The position numbers and the translations under genes are program-made. A DNA stretch of 51,390 bases from Planktothrix tepida PCC 9214 (GTDB taxonomy: Bacteria > Cyanobacteriota > Cyanobacteriia > Cyanobacteriales > Microcoleaceae), in assembly GCF_900009145.1 (NCBI RefSeq), contig NZ_LN889802.1:659677-711066 (forward strand), written 5' to 3'. Position 1 is the first letter of the stretch, and each line of letters begins with the position of its first letter. A model generated the notes under the pieces. That model did no database searches, had not been told where the DNA came from, and saw nothing but the letters and a program-made list of their open reading frames with translations. Below, piece after piece: positions 16,997 to 26,452 of this stretch.

Positions 16997-18373
16997 TTAA
17001 CGACCCCCGACCACTACATTTTTGATCCGAATATGAGGCCCCCCAACACTGACGGGTAAGGGCATTTGTCCCCCTTTCCCACAGCCACCATTGGTGTACA
17101 GTAAGTCATTTCCTATCCCTTCAATATCTTTGAGGGTTTGAAACACATTGCCACTGAGGGTAACATCACTCACGGGTTCAGCGATTTCACCGTTGCGGAT
17201 CATATAGCCTTCGGCGGCGGCGAACGTAAACATTTCCCCGTTCGTTTGTCCTCCCAACATTCTAACGGCATAAACTCCCTCTTCAATATCCTTAATGATT
17301 TCTTCAAAGGTGTGATCGCCTGCTTCAATCGCCGTATTTGTCATTCGCACAATCGGGGGATAGGTTGCACTTAAAGCTCTAGCATTTCCTGTTGGCTTTT
17401 CTTTCATTTTTCCGGCTGTTTCCAAATTATGCAACCGTTGAGTTAGTATTCCATCTTTAATTAAATATTTGCGTTGAGCTTGAACCCCTTCATCATCATA
17501 ACGAATTGAACCGGGAAGGTCAGGAATGGTGGCGTCATCAACCACCGTTAATTGTTCAATTCCCATCGGTTTTCCCAATTCTAATAATTCCTGCATTCGG
17601 GGATTTTCATAGACAAAATCCGCTTCCGATAAATGACCAAAGGCTTCATGAATAAACACCCCAGCTAAATAGGGATCTAAAACAACAGTATATTGACCCC
17701 CTTTAACAGGTTTGGCTTCTAACTGCCGAATTGCTCGTTCTGCTGCACTTTGCACCCGATCTTCAATGCCCTGAAGCACGTTATAATCACACCGAGAAGC
17801 AACGGATTCAAATCCTTGACGAATAATATTTCCTTCTCCTCTCGCGATCGCCCCAAACCGACCATTAACATCTAACCGTTCTTGGGTGATACAACTTCCT
17901 AGGGAATTGACAAAATAAGTCTGACTAAATTGATCGGTATAACTTACAGCCGTTGTTTGAATTCGAGGATCAAAATCTAACAGCAATTGGTTATAATTTT
18001 CAATCAGTTGACGTTTTTCTTGGAGCGAAATTCCCCTGGGATCACGTTTCAATTCCACATTAACTTGATCAATAATCCCTTCAACAAGGGCGAGTTGGGT
18101 GGTTTCTTCCCCGACTAAATGAGCTTGAGAAATTGCTTCCTCAACACGGTTATTTAACTCATCTAAACCATTAAAAGTCACAAAACTCCATCCTCCCTTC
18201 TGGCAAGCTCGAATTCCTCCAGCCAGGGAAAAATTTCGGTTTACCGCATCGAGTTGGGAACCTCGATAGGCAATAGCCGTTGATTCACTTTGTTGTAACC
18301 GAATTTCTAGGTAATCCACCTGATTTTGGTAGATTGCCATCGTTGTCAGTAGCCGATCTTGAATTAAATCCAC
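16997..18373 (-). CDS. tldD: TldD-family metalloprotease
   Basis: The 458-aa protein matches the TldD half of the TldD/TldE (PmbA) protease, which degrades unfolded peptides and processes some ribosomal peptides. The metal site IHEAFGHLSEAD is at about residues 240-251, followed by the family's GxGKGGQMPLPVSVGGP stretch near the C-terminus with a conserved Cys. Length is close to E. coli TldD (481). The partner TldE is not in the window. The start is a GTG at 18373 with AAGGGA upstream; an ATG at codon 12 (MAIYQNQVDYLEIR) is a possible alternative. The gene lies downstream of sigF on the same strand, about 105 bp apart. Confidence 0.88.
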   Translation of the reverse strand: MDLIQDRLLTTMAIYQNQVDYLEIRLQQSESTAIAYRGSQLDAVNRNFSLAGGIRACQKGGWSFVTFNGLDELNNRVEEAISQAHLVGEETTQLALVEGIIDQVNVELKRDPRGISLQEKRQLIENYNQLLLDFDPRIQTTAVSYTDQFSQTYFVNSLGSCITQERLDVNGRFGAIARGEGNIIRQGFESVASRCDYNVLQGIEDRVQSAAERAIRQLEAKPVKGGQYTVVLDPYLAGVFIHEAFGHLSEADFVYENPRMQELLELGKPMGIEQLTVVDDATIPDLPGSIRYDDEGVQAQRKYLIKDGILTQRLHNLETAGKMKEKPTGNARALSATYPPIVRMTNTAIEAGDHTFEEIIKDIEEGVYAVRMLGGQTNGEMFTFAAAEGYMIRNGEIAEPVSDVTLSGNVFQTLKDIEGIGNDLLYTNGGCGKGGQMPLPVSVGGPHIRIKNVVVGGR

Positions 18374-18479
18374 AAGCCCAATCCCTTTTAACAGTTATGC
18401 CCCAATTAAAACCAGGGTGTCTTTATTTTAGTGTTTCTGAAATTTTAGGGATGGGAAGACTCGGATCATCAGGGCTGGG

Positions 18480-19253
18480 CTACTCGCCACCCGCCATGAG
18501 TTTTTGTAAGGAACTTAAGCCTTTTTTCACCCGACGAGAAACTGTTACGGAACTAATTCCCAAACGTTCTGCGGTTTCTTTTTGGGTTAAATCATAGAGG
18601 AACACAAATTCCAACACTTTTCGGGTTCCGTCTTCTAATTTAGCTAAAGCTTGCTGTAACCGAATTTGATCTTCTTGAGCTAACTGAAAACTACGATAGC
18701 GACTATCGGGAACTAATTCCCCTAAACAAGTTGTCCCTTCTTCTTCATCTTGAATGGGAGCATCTAAACTCAGTAAAGAACGATTGCGGTTAGCGAGTTT
18801 AACTTCGTTCCATTCTTCTACCGAAATCCCCAATACTTCGGCGACTTCGGCATCGGTGGGGGGCCGTTTGAGTTCTAAATGGAGTTGTTGAATCACCTTC
18901 AAGGATTGCCGTTGCAGGGTCAACCATTGACGGGGAACTCGAACCGAGGGGCTTTTGTCTCTTAAGTAGTGTTGAATTTCACCCCGAATATAGGGAATTG
19001 CAAAGGAACTAAAGGCATGACCTTTAGACAAATCAAATCTTTCTATGGCCCGAATCAAGCCGATGCACCCGACCTGAAGTAAGTCTTCATAACTTTCGGT
19101 ACACTGGTTTACCCAATGATGTACCTCCTTACGCACTAATCCAATATTTAACTGGACAATCCGGTTACGGACATCCTTAGAAGGAAACTGTTGATATTGG
19201 CGTAACAGTTCCAAACTTTCGCTTCTGGGATAGTTGATGACTTGAGTAGGCAT
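18480..19253 (-). CDS. sigF: group 3 RNA polymerase sigma factor, SigF type
   Basis: The 257-aa sigma-70 protein contains regions 2-4. Region 2 includes YEDLLQVGCIGLIRAIERFD (about 56-75) and FSSFAIPYIRGEIQHYLRD; region 3 follows at WLTLQRQSLKVIQQL. Region 4 carries the HTH LTQKETAERLGISSVTVSRR (about 223-242). There is no region 1.1. Its size and the sporulation-sigma-like sequence place it in the cyanobacterial SigF group, which in Synechocystis controls type IV pili and phototaxis. No anti-sigma factor gene is adjacent. The ATG at 19253 has AGGAT upstream. Assignment to SigF rather than SigG/H/I is by overall resemblance. Confidence 0.85.
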   Translation of the reverse strand: MPTQVINYPRSESLELLRQYQQFPSKDVRNRIVQLNIGLVRKEVHHWVNQCTESYEDLLQVGCIGLIRAIERFDLSKGHAFSSFAIPYIRGEIQHYLRDKSPSVRVPRQWLTLQRQSLKVIQQLHLELKRPPTDAEVAEVLGISVEEWNEVKLANRNRSLLSLDAPIQDEEEGTTCLGELVPDSRYRSFQLAQEDQIRLQQALAKLEDGTRKVLEFVFLYDLTQKETAERLGISSVTVSRRVKKGLSSLQKLMAGGE

Positions 19254-19776
19254 GACAAGATCCTGCGTTGGTAGGGCTGGCTAATGAGTTCAGTATCAAT
19301 CTTGACCACACTCGGCTTAATATGGGAGGTGAGGTTAGAGGGGAGTACCTGGGAAAGACAGAACGCTTAACCTAGATACTACAGTCAATATGGGGTCGAG
19401 GCTGTGCACTAAACGAGGACTTTTGGGAAGTACCCTGGAAGCCTAGCTTGAATCAATTTATACAGATTAAGGGGAACAATATACTATTTTAGCTCTACTT
19501 CTGGGGTTGACACAAGATTTTTATACAAATTAATGGATTGACTCAATCGTCAATAGACCCCCTAACCGCGACTCCTCATTCAGGAAAGCTGATGATGGTG
19601 GGGTATAGGGTCTGGGTGTCGGAAGATAGAGGGTTAAAGTGTTACCCCTGACCCGTTAACCGTCAAGCCATTGTCAAGGGATGGTCAACGATGAACGGGA
19701 AATAGATAACCGTCAATCCCCCTGTCTTCCAACCTCAAAGTCTCTCATGAAGAGATCAATTTATGGATAGGTTAGC
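19254..19776. other. 523-bp gene-free spacer between sigF and psbO
   Basis: It contains the sigF upstream region and the psbO 3' flank. Two imperfect direct repeats, GGGAGTACCTGGGAA (19341-19355) and GGGAAGTACCCTGGAA (19425-19440), stand 84 bp apart. I see no ORF above 30 codons with coding character and no clean terminator. Confidence 0.5.
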
Positions 19777-20613
19777 TTAGACGGCAGATTCAATGCGACC
19801 ATAGAACACACCCCGAACTTTGACAGCCAAGGCTTCTTTGGCGCCTAAGTCGTCATCAGAAGGCTGTTCACTTTCAAAAATGCCAGCAACTTCTCCAGTT
19901 TCGCCATCAATTTTAGAAACTTGTAAGGAAATACGACCCGCTTTGACCTTTGTATCCGCCAACTTGACATTAGCCGATTTTAAACCTTCTTCATCGGCGG
20001 TTGCGGGTAAAGCCACAGCATTATCATAGCCAGAAGCCACCCCACGAGCTTTGGGATCTAAGAAGTTAGCACCTCGATAGGAGGGAACGTTAAAATCTCC
20101 ACTTAAATCCGTAGAGGTATTGATACTGCTGACTGCATTTTTAGAGCTTGCGACTAAACCTTTAACGGTAAACAGGAAAGGAACTTCCTCACCACCGGGT
20201 AATAAAACCGTAATGGGTTGGAAATCAATTCCATCTTTTTCTTGAAAGGTTAGTTTTCCATCGGAACCAATCAGAAGATTACCACTGATTTGATCTAAGC
20301 TATAAGTGAAACGAGTTAAAAGACGACCCGGAACAAATTCGGCTTCTTTGCGTTTATTGCTGGGTTCTTCTTTCACAAAATAGTTGGTGGGTTGCAGACA
20401 CAGACCACTCAGAGTATAAGACTTTTTCGGATCAAGAGGAATAGAACCTCGTGCTGTTTCCGGTAAGGTCGGACAGTTTACAGCTAATCCTGTATTTCTA
20501 ATATCATCATAGGTCAGTAACTTAGGATCTTTGGCTTGTGGGCCATCAGAACAAGCAGTGATTACAGTTAAACAGATTGCTAACAGTGCAGCAACCAAAG
20601 CGCGATATCTCAT
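19777..20613 (-). CDS. psbO: photosystem II manganese-stabilising protein PsbO
   Basis: PsbO is the extrinsic 33-kDa lumenal subunit that stabilises the Mn4CaO5 cluster. From the ATG at 20613 the precursor has 278 residues: MRYRALVAALLAICLTVIT then a Cys (lipobox-like ITAC), followed by LTYDDIRNTGLAVNCPTLPE, the diagnostic mature N-terminus. The two Cys of the conserved disulfide appear in NCPTL and GLCLQP. The C-terminal VRGVFYGRIE is the usual ending. GAGG 7 nt upstream supports this start; a frame extending 26 codons further has no family resemblance. The gene is monocistronic and should be strongly expressed. Confidence 0.97.
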   Translation of the reverse strand: MRYRALVAALLAICLTVITACSDGPQAKDPKLLTYDDIRNTGLAVNCPTLPETARGSIPLDPKKSYTLSGLCLQPTNYFVKEEPSNKRKEAEFVPGRLLTRFTYSLDQISGNLLIGSDGKLTFQEKDGIDFQPITVLLPGGEEVPFLFTVKGLVASSKNAVSSINTSTDLSGDFNVPSYRGANFLDPKARGVASGYDNAVALPATADEEGLKSANVKLADTKVKAGRISLQVSKIDGETGEVAGIFESEQPSDDDLGAKEALAVKVRGVFYGRIESAV

Positions 20614-21015
20614 TGTCAACCTCAATATCCAAAATTGATATGTGAAATTAGGATTGTGGCGTTGAAATCGTTTTCGGCGACAAAGCCACAAATGGGAACA
20701 CTTCTAGGGGTGCGTTCTCAAACTCCTCGGTCTAAAGACATAAGGACTTTTGCTTCAACGGGGTTAGTCACGTTGAATCAGGGAGCTATTGGGTAGCTGA
20801 AACATAACCCAATAGAGATTTTACACGGCTTGTGACTCTTTTTTTACCACAAGTACAAATTCGTTCACTCGGAAGCAAAAGCGCGGTGGTATCTGGGGGA
20901 AGAAGACTGGAGACAGGGAACAGGAGATCAGTTAAACTACTTAAGTTGATTTGGCGATCGCAATCTTGAAGTGGGGGTCTGCCAATTTATGGAGAGAAGA
21001 ACGTTTTAATTGATT
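20614..21015. other. gene-free psbO upstream region
   Basis: About 400 bp holding the psbO promoter (not pinpointed), a perfect 9-bp inverted repeat at 20786-20815 and a GGGAACAGG-type scrap near 20918. One HIP1 site lies at about 20954. Confidence 0.5.
20786..20815. promoter_or_regulatory. 9-bp perfect inverted repeat upstream of psbO
   Basis: CTATTGGGT (20786-20794) and ACCCAATAG (20807-20815) flank a 12-nt loop, 173 bp above the psbO start. It may be an operator, a 5' leader hairpin or a terminator. No protein can be named. Confidence 0.4.
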
Positions 21016-21363
21016 ATGGATAGTCACACTCAATTGCATTTATCAGCGTCGTTAACTCAGCTTGAATCCTTAGCGGATGAGGTTTGGACATTAGCGAAGA
21101 CGGCGGAAGGAAATAGTCTGGAGCTTTTGGCAATACTTAGAATTTTAGAACAGTTACACCAAGACATTCGAGATAGTCTCTTTCAACAATCTTTACCCGA
21201 TAATCGTCAGCAACTTTATCATTTATTGCGAGAGATTGAATCCAAAGGTGGGTGGCCCTATATTCCCCGAAGTTCTCTCAAATCTGTTATGGAACACTTA
21301 CAGAAAGAGTCTCCCGTCATGGGTTTAGAGGAAGCATCTGGACAAGAGGAAATTCAGGGATAG
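21016..21363 (+). CDS. 115-aa hypothetical protein
   Basis: This is a soluble, mostly helical protein without signal peptide or cysteines. The second half reads LPDNRQQLYHLLREIESKGG then WPYIPRSSLKSVMEHL, which has the look of a conserved cyanobacterial domain, but I do not know its function. The start could be the ATG at 21016 or a TTG two codons earlier at 21010; GGAGAGAA at 20992-20999 is better spaced for the TTG. It stands alone between divergent psbO and the convergent RTX gene. Confidence 0.65.
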   Translation: MDSHTQLHLSASLTQLESLADEVWTLAKTAEGNSLELLAILRILEQLHQDIRDSLFQQSLPDNRQQLYHLLREIESKGGWPYIPRSSLKSVMEHLQKESPVMGLEEASGQEEIQG

Positions 21364-21385
21364 GCTGGAGAAAGAGGGGGTGAGT

Positions 21386-22117
21386 TTACAAGAAATTGAG
21401 GGAGTTGGCGGCGAGAAAAACGCCATCTAATGCAAAGTCATCAACATTTAAAACCACACCCAAGATTTCCTGAGTTTGAACGAGGACAATAACGGTATCG
21501 TTCACTAAACCATCGCCTTCATAATCCATTAATTGTTGATAGTTTAAATCAGCATTGGTTAGCCCATCTGTTAATGCAATTTTATCATTTTGGCTAAACC
21601 ATTCAAAGTCTGCAATCACATCAACTTGCTGTGGGTTGGAGTTGGCTTCATCGGTTCTGAGAATAAAAATATCACCGCCTTCCCCTCCTGTTAAGGTATC
21701 AATGCCTAAATCCCCGGATAGAATATCTTTCCCGGCTTGACCGAAAATTTGATCGTCTCCTTTACCCCCATATAATTGATCAGTTCCGCTTCCACCATCA
21801 ATAACATCATTGTCCATATCTCCTCGGAGAAAATCATCTCCGGCTTCTCCAAAAATCTGATCATTTTGTTGACCACCAAAGACTTGATCATTTCCCTCTC
21901 CGCCATAAATGCTATCTTGACCTTGATTAGCAAAGATATTTTCATTATCGATACTTCCGGTAATTTGATCGTCTCCAGCTAAACTCCAAAGTCCATCGGG
22001 ATAGTTTGTTAGTTCTCCCTGAAATAAGGTAATATATTCGGAGGTATCACTTGCTAATAATCGCAGGGAACCATCGGGATCAGGAATTAATTGAACTGGG
22101 GAAGAATTTGAAGCCAT
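21386..22117 (-). CDS. RTX (hemolysin-type calcium-binding) repeat protein
   Basis: The 243-aa protein carries about six to seven nonapeptide repeats of the GGxGxDxUx type between residues 45 and 145 (for example GGEGNDQVFGG, GEAGDDFLRGD, GGKGDDQIFGQAGKD). These form a Ca2+-loaded parallel beta-roll. It has no N-terminal signal peptide, as expected for proteins exported by a type I system through a C-terminal signal. The C-terminal 90 residues (DIFILRTDEAN..., ADFEWFSQNDKIALTDGLT) match the usual post-RTX cap. There is no catalytic domain, so it may be a surface or extracellular Ca2+-binding protein. It is downstream of trpF on the same strand. Confidence 0.88.
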   Translation of the reverse strand: MASNSSPVQLIPDPDGSLRLLASDTSEYITLFQGELTNYPDGLWSLAGDDQITGSIDNENIFANQGQDSIYGGEGNDQVFGGQQNDQIFGEAGDDFLRGDMDNDVIDGGSGTDQLYGGKGDDQIFGQAGKDILSGDLGIDTLTGGEGGDIFILRTDEANSNPQQVDVIADFEWFSQNDKIALTDGLTNADLNYQQLMDYEGDGLVNDTVIVLVQTQEILGVVLNVDDFALDGVFLAANSLNFL

Positions 22118-22185
22118 AGAAGTAATATAAAATCCTCTACTAATAAAAATTTAAATTGTTTGTTAACACGTTTTAAGATATAATT

Positions 22186-22845
22186 TTACGCAATATTAGG
22201 AGTTTTTAATCTTAATGAACTCATTTCAATAGCTTTCAATAATTGACGAACTTTAGCTAAATCTTTATCACCGGGAGAACGTTCAACACCACTTGAAAGA
22301 TCAATCCCATCCGGTTTTAACTGTTGTAATGCGTCCTGAATATTATCAGGGGTTAATCCTCCGGCGAGAAACCAAGAACAAGGGGGAGAAAATTGTTGTA
22401 AACTTTGCCAATCTAAAGTGTGACCTGTACCCCCTAACTGTTGAGGGTGATAGGCATCTAATAAGAGGGTATCAATAAAGTTAAAATAATTTTGGGTTTG
22501 GAGTAAGGTTGCTTGAGATTGAATGCGGAATGCTTTGATTAATTCTATTTGGGGTAATATTTGACGTAGGCGATCGCAAAAATCGGGGGATTCATGACCA
22601 TGGAGTTGTACACCCGTTAATCCCGTTTCCATCACGGTTTGATGAATTTGCTCTAAACTGGCATTAGCAAAAACCCCAATCGTTTGAACCGCGTTCGGTA
22701 AATCCTTTAAAATGTTGCGAATTTGTGCGGATGTGACATAACGAGGGGAAGAAGGCACACAGATAAACCCTAACACAGTAACACCCAGTTGAGCGATCGC
22801 AGACCCTTGATCCGGTTGGGTAATTCCACAAATTTTAATTCGCAT
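22186..22845 (-). CDS. trpF: phosphoribosylanthranilate isomerase
   Basis: TrpF converts N-(5-phosphoribosyl)anthranilate to CdRP in tryptophan synthesis. The 219-aa TIM-barrel protein opens with [13 protein letters not shown], which carries the catalytic Cys7. It also has VQLHGHES (about 79-86), the catalytic Asp region [20 protein letters not shown] (about 127-146) and the phosphate-binding AGGLTPDNI and [16 protein letters not shown]. Length is normal for the family. No other trp gene is nearby, which is usual in cyanobacteria where trp genes are scattered. The ATG at 22845 is followed immediately by the family N-terminus. Confidence 0.95.
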   Translation of the reverse strand: MRIKICGITQPDQGSAIAQLGVTVLGFICVPSSPRYVTSAQIRNILKDLPNAVQTIGVFANASLEQIHQTVMETGLTGVQLHGHESPDFCDRLRQILPQIELIKAFRIQSQATLLQTQNYFNFIDTLLLDAYHPQQLGGTGHTLDWQSLQQFSPPCSWFLAGGLTPDNIQDALQQLKPDGIDLSSGVERSPGDKDLAKVRQLLKAIEMSSLRLKTPNIA

Positions 22846-23067
22846 TCATCCTTTTCCTGTTGAGTTTACGGTCTGATTCCTGGTGGCAATTCGTATCAAA
22901 ATTTTACATGAAATATTAACTTTTTCAACAAATTAGAAGTTTTTACAATCAGATTTCTATAATCCTGGGAGTTAAAGACGGTCATTCCTCAACGGCTAAC
23001 GATTAGGAAAAGATTCAGTCCATTCCTTGCAATTAACAAATTTGTCAATTCATCAGGAGATAGAAAC

Positions 23068-23349
23068 TTGATTTACACTTCCCTACTCATGTCGGTAAAA
23101 GGGGCAGTTCCCACCACCGTTAATTGGTCTCCCAGCGTGGCAATTGTTATGATTGCCTGTAACTTGTTAGCGATTTTCATCGGTTTCTACGCCATTTCTA
23201 AAGAAAATCGGGGCAAGGGGCCAAATTTACCCGGTTTACCTCGGATGTTTACGGGGTTTGGAGTTCCTGAATTATTGGCAACGGCAAGCTTTGGACATAT
23301 TTTAGGGGCTGGGGTGATTTTAGCATTAGGTAACGCTGGAGTGCTGTGA
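23068..23349 (+). CDS. psaK: photosystem I subunit PsaK
   Basis: PsaK is a two-helix peripheral PSI subunit involved in antenna docking. The 93-aa product has helices at about residues 24-42 and 70-90 and the family features VNWSPSVAIVMIACNLLAI and GFGVPELLATASFGHILGAG. The start appears to be the TTG at 23068, placed 8 nt after AGGAG; an ATG at 23089 would give 86 residues and remove the leader. The longer form aligns better with PsaK N-termini I remember. The gene is monocistronic. Cyanobacteria often have a second, high-light PsaK; which isoform this is cannot be told. Confidence 0.9.
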   Translation: MIYTSLLMSVKGAVPTTVNWSPSVAIVMIACNLLAIFIGFYAISKENRGKGPNLPGLPRMFTGFGVPELLATASFGHILGAGVILALGNAGVL

Positions 23350-23444
23350 TCGCCATTTCCCAAGCAAAGTTAAAAAGAATCAGGAAATTTAACCGTTCTG
23401 GGATTTTCTCTGTTATCCTCGGTTCAACCTTCTAACCTGCCCAT

Positions 23445-23489
23445 GCGAATTAAGCGCAGGCTCAAGAATTAACAGCTTGCGCGATTCGC
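23445..23489. other. imperfect hairpin in the psaK downstream spacer
   Basis: GCGAAT-TAA-GCGCA pairs with TGCGC-G-ATTCGC with a small bulge. It lies about 100 bp past psaK. No T-tract follows directly, so a terminator role is doubtful. Confidence 0.35.
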
Positions 23490-23596
23490 GTTATTAACAA
23501 TAACTTCAAGAGCTTGAGGTTCTTGATACACTATTAATAGGGAGGCTAAACCCACCTTATCGAGCAGAGTGAAATAAACGGAGTCAAAGGCATCTC

Positions 23597-24814
23597 ATGC
23601 AGGCAGGTTGGCGGATTGGATCTTTATTTGGAATTCCACTCTTTGTTGATTCGTCTTGGTTTGTGATTGTTTTATTATTTACAGTCGCCAATCGCCAAGA
23701 TTATTCTCAATGGGGGCCGACTTTATCTTGGATTGCTGGGTTAGCGATTGCATTGTTGTTATTTGCTTCAGTGCTCTTACATGAACTTGGCCATAGTTTA
23801 GTGGCTCAATCCCAAGGAATTCGAGTGAATTCGATTACCCTTTTTCTCTTCGGAGGGGTTGCTTCCATTGATGAAGAATCCAAAACACCGGGTCAAGCGT
23901 TTCAAGTGGCGATCGCTGGCCCTATGGTGAGTTTTAGCTTATTTTTTATTCTCAATCTGGTTGTCCAATTTTTACCCACTTCAAGTTTAATTTATTCCCT
24001 GATTCAAGAATTAGCGAGAATTAACTTAGTTTTAGGCATCTTTAATTTAATTCCAGGGTTGCCCCTCGATGGCGGACAAGTCCTCAAAGCAATAATCTGG
24101 AAACTCACAGGAGATCGGTTTACCGGAGTCCGTTGGGCAGCAAAAACAGGTCAATTTTTAGGAATTTTAGCAATTTCCTTGGGCTTATCGGCGGTTTTAT
24201 TTGCTAAAAGTTATGGTGGATTATGGATTGCTTTAATTGGCTGGTTTGTGTTACAAAATGCGGGTTCCTATAATCGCCTCACGGATTTACAAGAAGCCTT
24301 AGTTAAGATTAAAGCCGTCGATACAATGACCCGTGAATTTCGAGTTGTAGATGCTGATTTAACCTTACGTCAATTTGCCGATGAGTATTTAATTGGGGCT
24401 GATGTTGTTCCCGTCTATTTTGCAGCCTCCGATGGTCGCTACCGAGGGTTAGTGTCAGTTGAGGCGCTGCGAATTATTGAACGGAGTCAATGGGATATTC
24501 AGAAATTACATCAAATTATTCAACCCCTGAATGAACTGATTACCGTATCGGAAAAAGCCTCATTAGTTGAAGTTATTAATGCTATGGAAGAGAAAGAACT
24601 CCGCCGGATTACCGTATTATCTCCGGCTGGAGCCGTAGCAGGTATGATTGATCGGGGGGATGTGGTACGATCTGTGGCAAATTATCTGAAAGTTCCCATT
24701 TCCGAAGCGAGTATTCGCAGTATTAAAGAAGAAGGAATTTATCCTCCGGGTTTGCCGTTAGTGACTTTAGCAAAAACCATGACTTCAAGTTATAGCAACC
24801 ACCCAGAAAGTTAG
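23597..24814 (+). CDS. site-2 protease family protein with CBS domains
   Basis: The 405-aa protein is an intramembrane zinc metalloprotease of the S2P/SpoIVFB type. HELGH lies at residues 62-66 in a membrane helix, and the third ligand lies in NLIPGLPLDGG (D158). About six hydrophobic segments occupy residues 10-230. The C-terminal 180 residues form a CBS pair (for example VDTMTREFRVVDADLTLRQF and ITVSEKASLVEVINAMEE), likely binding adenine nucleotides. It has no PDZ domain. Such proteins cleave membrane-anchored regulators; the substrate is unknown. There is a clear gap to the neighbours, so it is probably monocistronic. Confidence 0.92.
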   Translation: MQAGWRIGSLFGIPLFVDSSWFVIVLLFTVANRQDYSQWGPTLSWIAGLAIALLLFASVLLHELGHSLVAQSQGIRVNSITLFLFGGVASIDEESKTPGQAFQVAIAGPMVSFSLFFILNLVVQFLPTSSLIYSLIQELARINLVLGIFNLIPGLPLDGGQVLKAIIWKLTGDRFTGVRWAAKTGQFLGILAISLGLSAVLFAKSYGGLWIALIGWFVLQNAGSYNRLTDLQEALVKIKAVDTMTREFRVVDADLTLRQFADEYLIGADVVPVYFAASDGRYRGLVSVEALRIIERSQWDIQKLHQIIQPLNELITVSEKASLVEVINAMEEKELRRITVLSPAGAVAGMIDRGDVVRSVANYLKVPISEASIRSIKEEGIYPPGLPLVTLAKTMTSSYSNHPES

Positions 24815-24885
24815 GGTGTTAATCATAAATTTGACTTCTGAATCTTGCTCAAAATCTACCCGTAAGGACAGGTGAATATATTGAA

Positions 24886-25575
24886 TTAAAAACTCCGTTG
24901 TCCTTGATTTTCAGAGGGAAGGGTATTATTAGCCGGAGGAATTTGAGGGACAAAGGGGTTGACGTTATCCGATGGGGGGATAGAAGGAGTTAAGGCTGGA
25001 CTATCCTGAGACGGAAGACTATTAGGCGCGTTCGGTAAGGTGGGCGCAAGGGGAGGTAAAGCATCGCCAGAATTGGGCGTTGTCGGGGCAAAGGGAGGCT
25101 GAATATTAGACGGATTGGCAGGAGGAGTTACACTAGGATTTAAGGGGTTTGTGGGCGGTTGAATTTCCTGAGAGCTTGGTAACGTGGCTAGGGCGACCCG
25201 TTCCCCACCAATCGCCCTCAAACGATCTAAAACCCGAACAACATCGTTGTAACGGGCTTCTTTCGGCGCATATAATACAATTAATCCACTGGGATTCCAA
25301 CGACGAAATCGTAATAAGGTTCGGTCTAATTGATCTTGATTAACAGGTTGTTGCTCAATATAAGTTTGTCCAGCCGTATCAATCCCCACAATTAACATTT
25401 TTTGCATTTGGGTTTCCCCGGTACTGGCTTTGGGTAAATCCACATTAATAGCTTGTTGACGAGTTAATTGTAAGGAAGCCAAAATAAAGAACGTGAGAAT
25501 GCAAAACACCACGTCAATTAAGGGAATTAATTCTATTCTGGCTTCATCAACGCTTGAATCGGTTCTAATTTTCAT
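24886..25575 (-). CDS. exbD: ExbD/TolR-family biopolymer transport protein
   Basis: The 229-aa protein has one N-terminal helix (about residues 15-38, IELIPLIDVVFCILTFFILA) with the conserved Asp of the ExbD/TolR proton channel (LIDVVF), then a periplasmic domain (about 45-140). A long Pro/Asn-rich tail (about 140-229) is unusual for ExbD and may span the periplasm or bind peptidoglycan. It couples proton flow through ExbB to an outer-membrane or envelope partner (TonB or Tol-type), which is not encoded here. It lies 64 bp downstream of exbB. Confidence 0.9.
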   Translation of the reverse strand: MKIRTDSSVDEARIELIPLIDVVFCILTFFILASLQLTRQQAINVDLPKASTGETQMQKMLIVGIDTAGQTYIEQQPVNQDQLDRTLLRFRRWNPSGLIVLYAPKEARYNDVVRVLDRLRAIGGERVALATLPSSQEIQPPTNPLNPSVTPPANPSNIQPPFAPTTPNSGDALPPLAPTLPNAPNSLPSQDSPALTPSIPPSDNVNPFVPQIPPANNTLPSENQGQRSF

Positions 25576-25639
25576 AAAATTTTGTGATTAATGTCTTGTT
25601 TTTTTCGGAAAAAAGGGCAGTATTAGCTGTTAAAACCAT

Positions 25640-26452
25640 TTATTTTTTATCTTCTTCCTCATCCAAAACCTCAGACGTTTCTCCCGGTTTAATGATTTTT
25701 TCGGGTTCTACCGAAGCATTATGATTATTGTCTCGGTCTACGAACAAATGTTTGAAAATCGGTTCATCTGTTTCTACTTCCTGTTCTTCTTCCTCTTCAG
25801 TTTCAGGAATTTGTAACTGAGATTTGGCATAGGGCCAATTCTGACGATACAGCAGTTCTAATTCATTTCCCGCTTTGCGGAAGATTTTAGCTTGACCAAA
25901 CATTAAACCCTGAAACAATCGATAAAAAGCCAAACTCAAAATGGCAACAATTAATCCTGTTGCGGTTGAAATTAACGCTTCCGCAATTCCCAAGGTCACA
26001 TCTGAAGCGGATGAAGTGCCAATATCTCCTAAGCGAATTGAACCCAAGGAGTTAATTAACCCTAATACGGTTCCCAAGAGTCCCAATAGTGGGGCCATGG
26101 CAATCACCGCCTCAAAAACTTTGTCTCCCCGACGCATGAAGGCTAATTCTTCATCGGCTGCGGCTTCTAAGGCCAAGCGAAATAACTCCGGGTCTGGAGA
26201 CTGTAACCGCAGGGGTGCATAGAGAAACCGTCCCATGGGTTGATTGCTGGATTGTTTAGCAATTTGATGGGCTTTTCCCCATTGTCCTCGCCGCGCCGAA
26301 TCAATCACTCGGTTGACGATTTGCTTTTCTTTGGTGAGGGTGGTAATCCAAAACCAAATGCGTTCTACAACCACAGTCATCGATAAGATGGATAAAATCA
26401 GCAAAGGCCACATTGCTGGCCCACCCTTAGCAAAAATCTCTTGAATATTCAT
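25640..26452 (-). CDS. exbB: ExbB/TolQ/MotA-family proton channel protein
   Basis: The 270-aa protein has three membrane helices: about residues 14-35 ([20 protein letters not shown]), 117-140 ([20 protein letters not shown]) and 165-190 ([18 protein letters not shown]). The central helices carry the family signature with conserved Pro, Gly and Thr. The cytoplasmic C-terminus is Glu-rich ([13 protein letters not shown]). The ATG at 26452 ([14 protein letters not shown]) is chosen because AGGAGG lies 13 nt upstream; a frame running 26 codons further upstream reads through that site. It heads an operon with exbD and is divergent from the lytic transglycosylase gene, which fits a cell-envelope energising role. 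Confidence 0.91.
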   Translation of the reverse strand: MNIQEIFAKGGPAMWPLLILSILSMTVVVERIWFWITTLTKEKQIVNRVIDSARRGQWGKAHQIAKQSSNQPMGRFLYAPLRLQSPDPELFRLALEAAADEELAFMRRGDKVFEAVIAMAPLLGLLGTVLGLINSLGSIRLGDIGTSSASDVTLGIAEALISTATGLIVAILSLAFYRLFQGLMFGQAKIFRKAGNELELLYRQNWPYAKSQLQIPETEEEEEQEVETDEPIFKHLFVDRDNNHNASVEPEKIIKPGETSEVLDEEEDKK

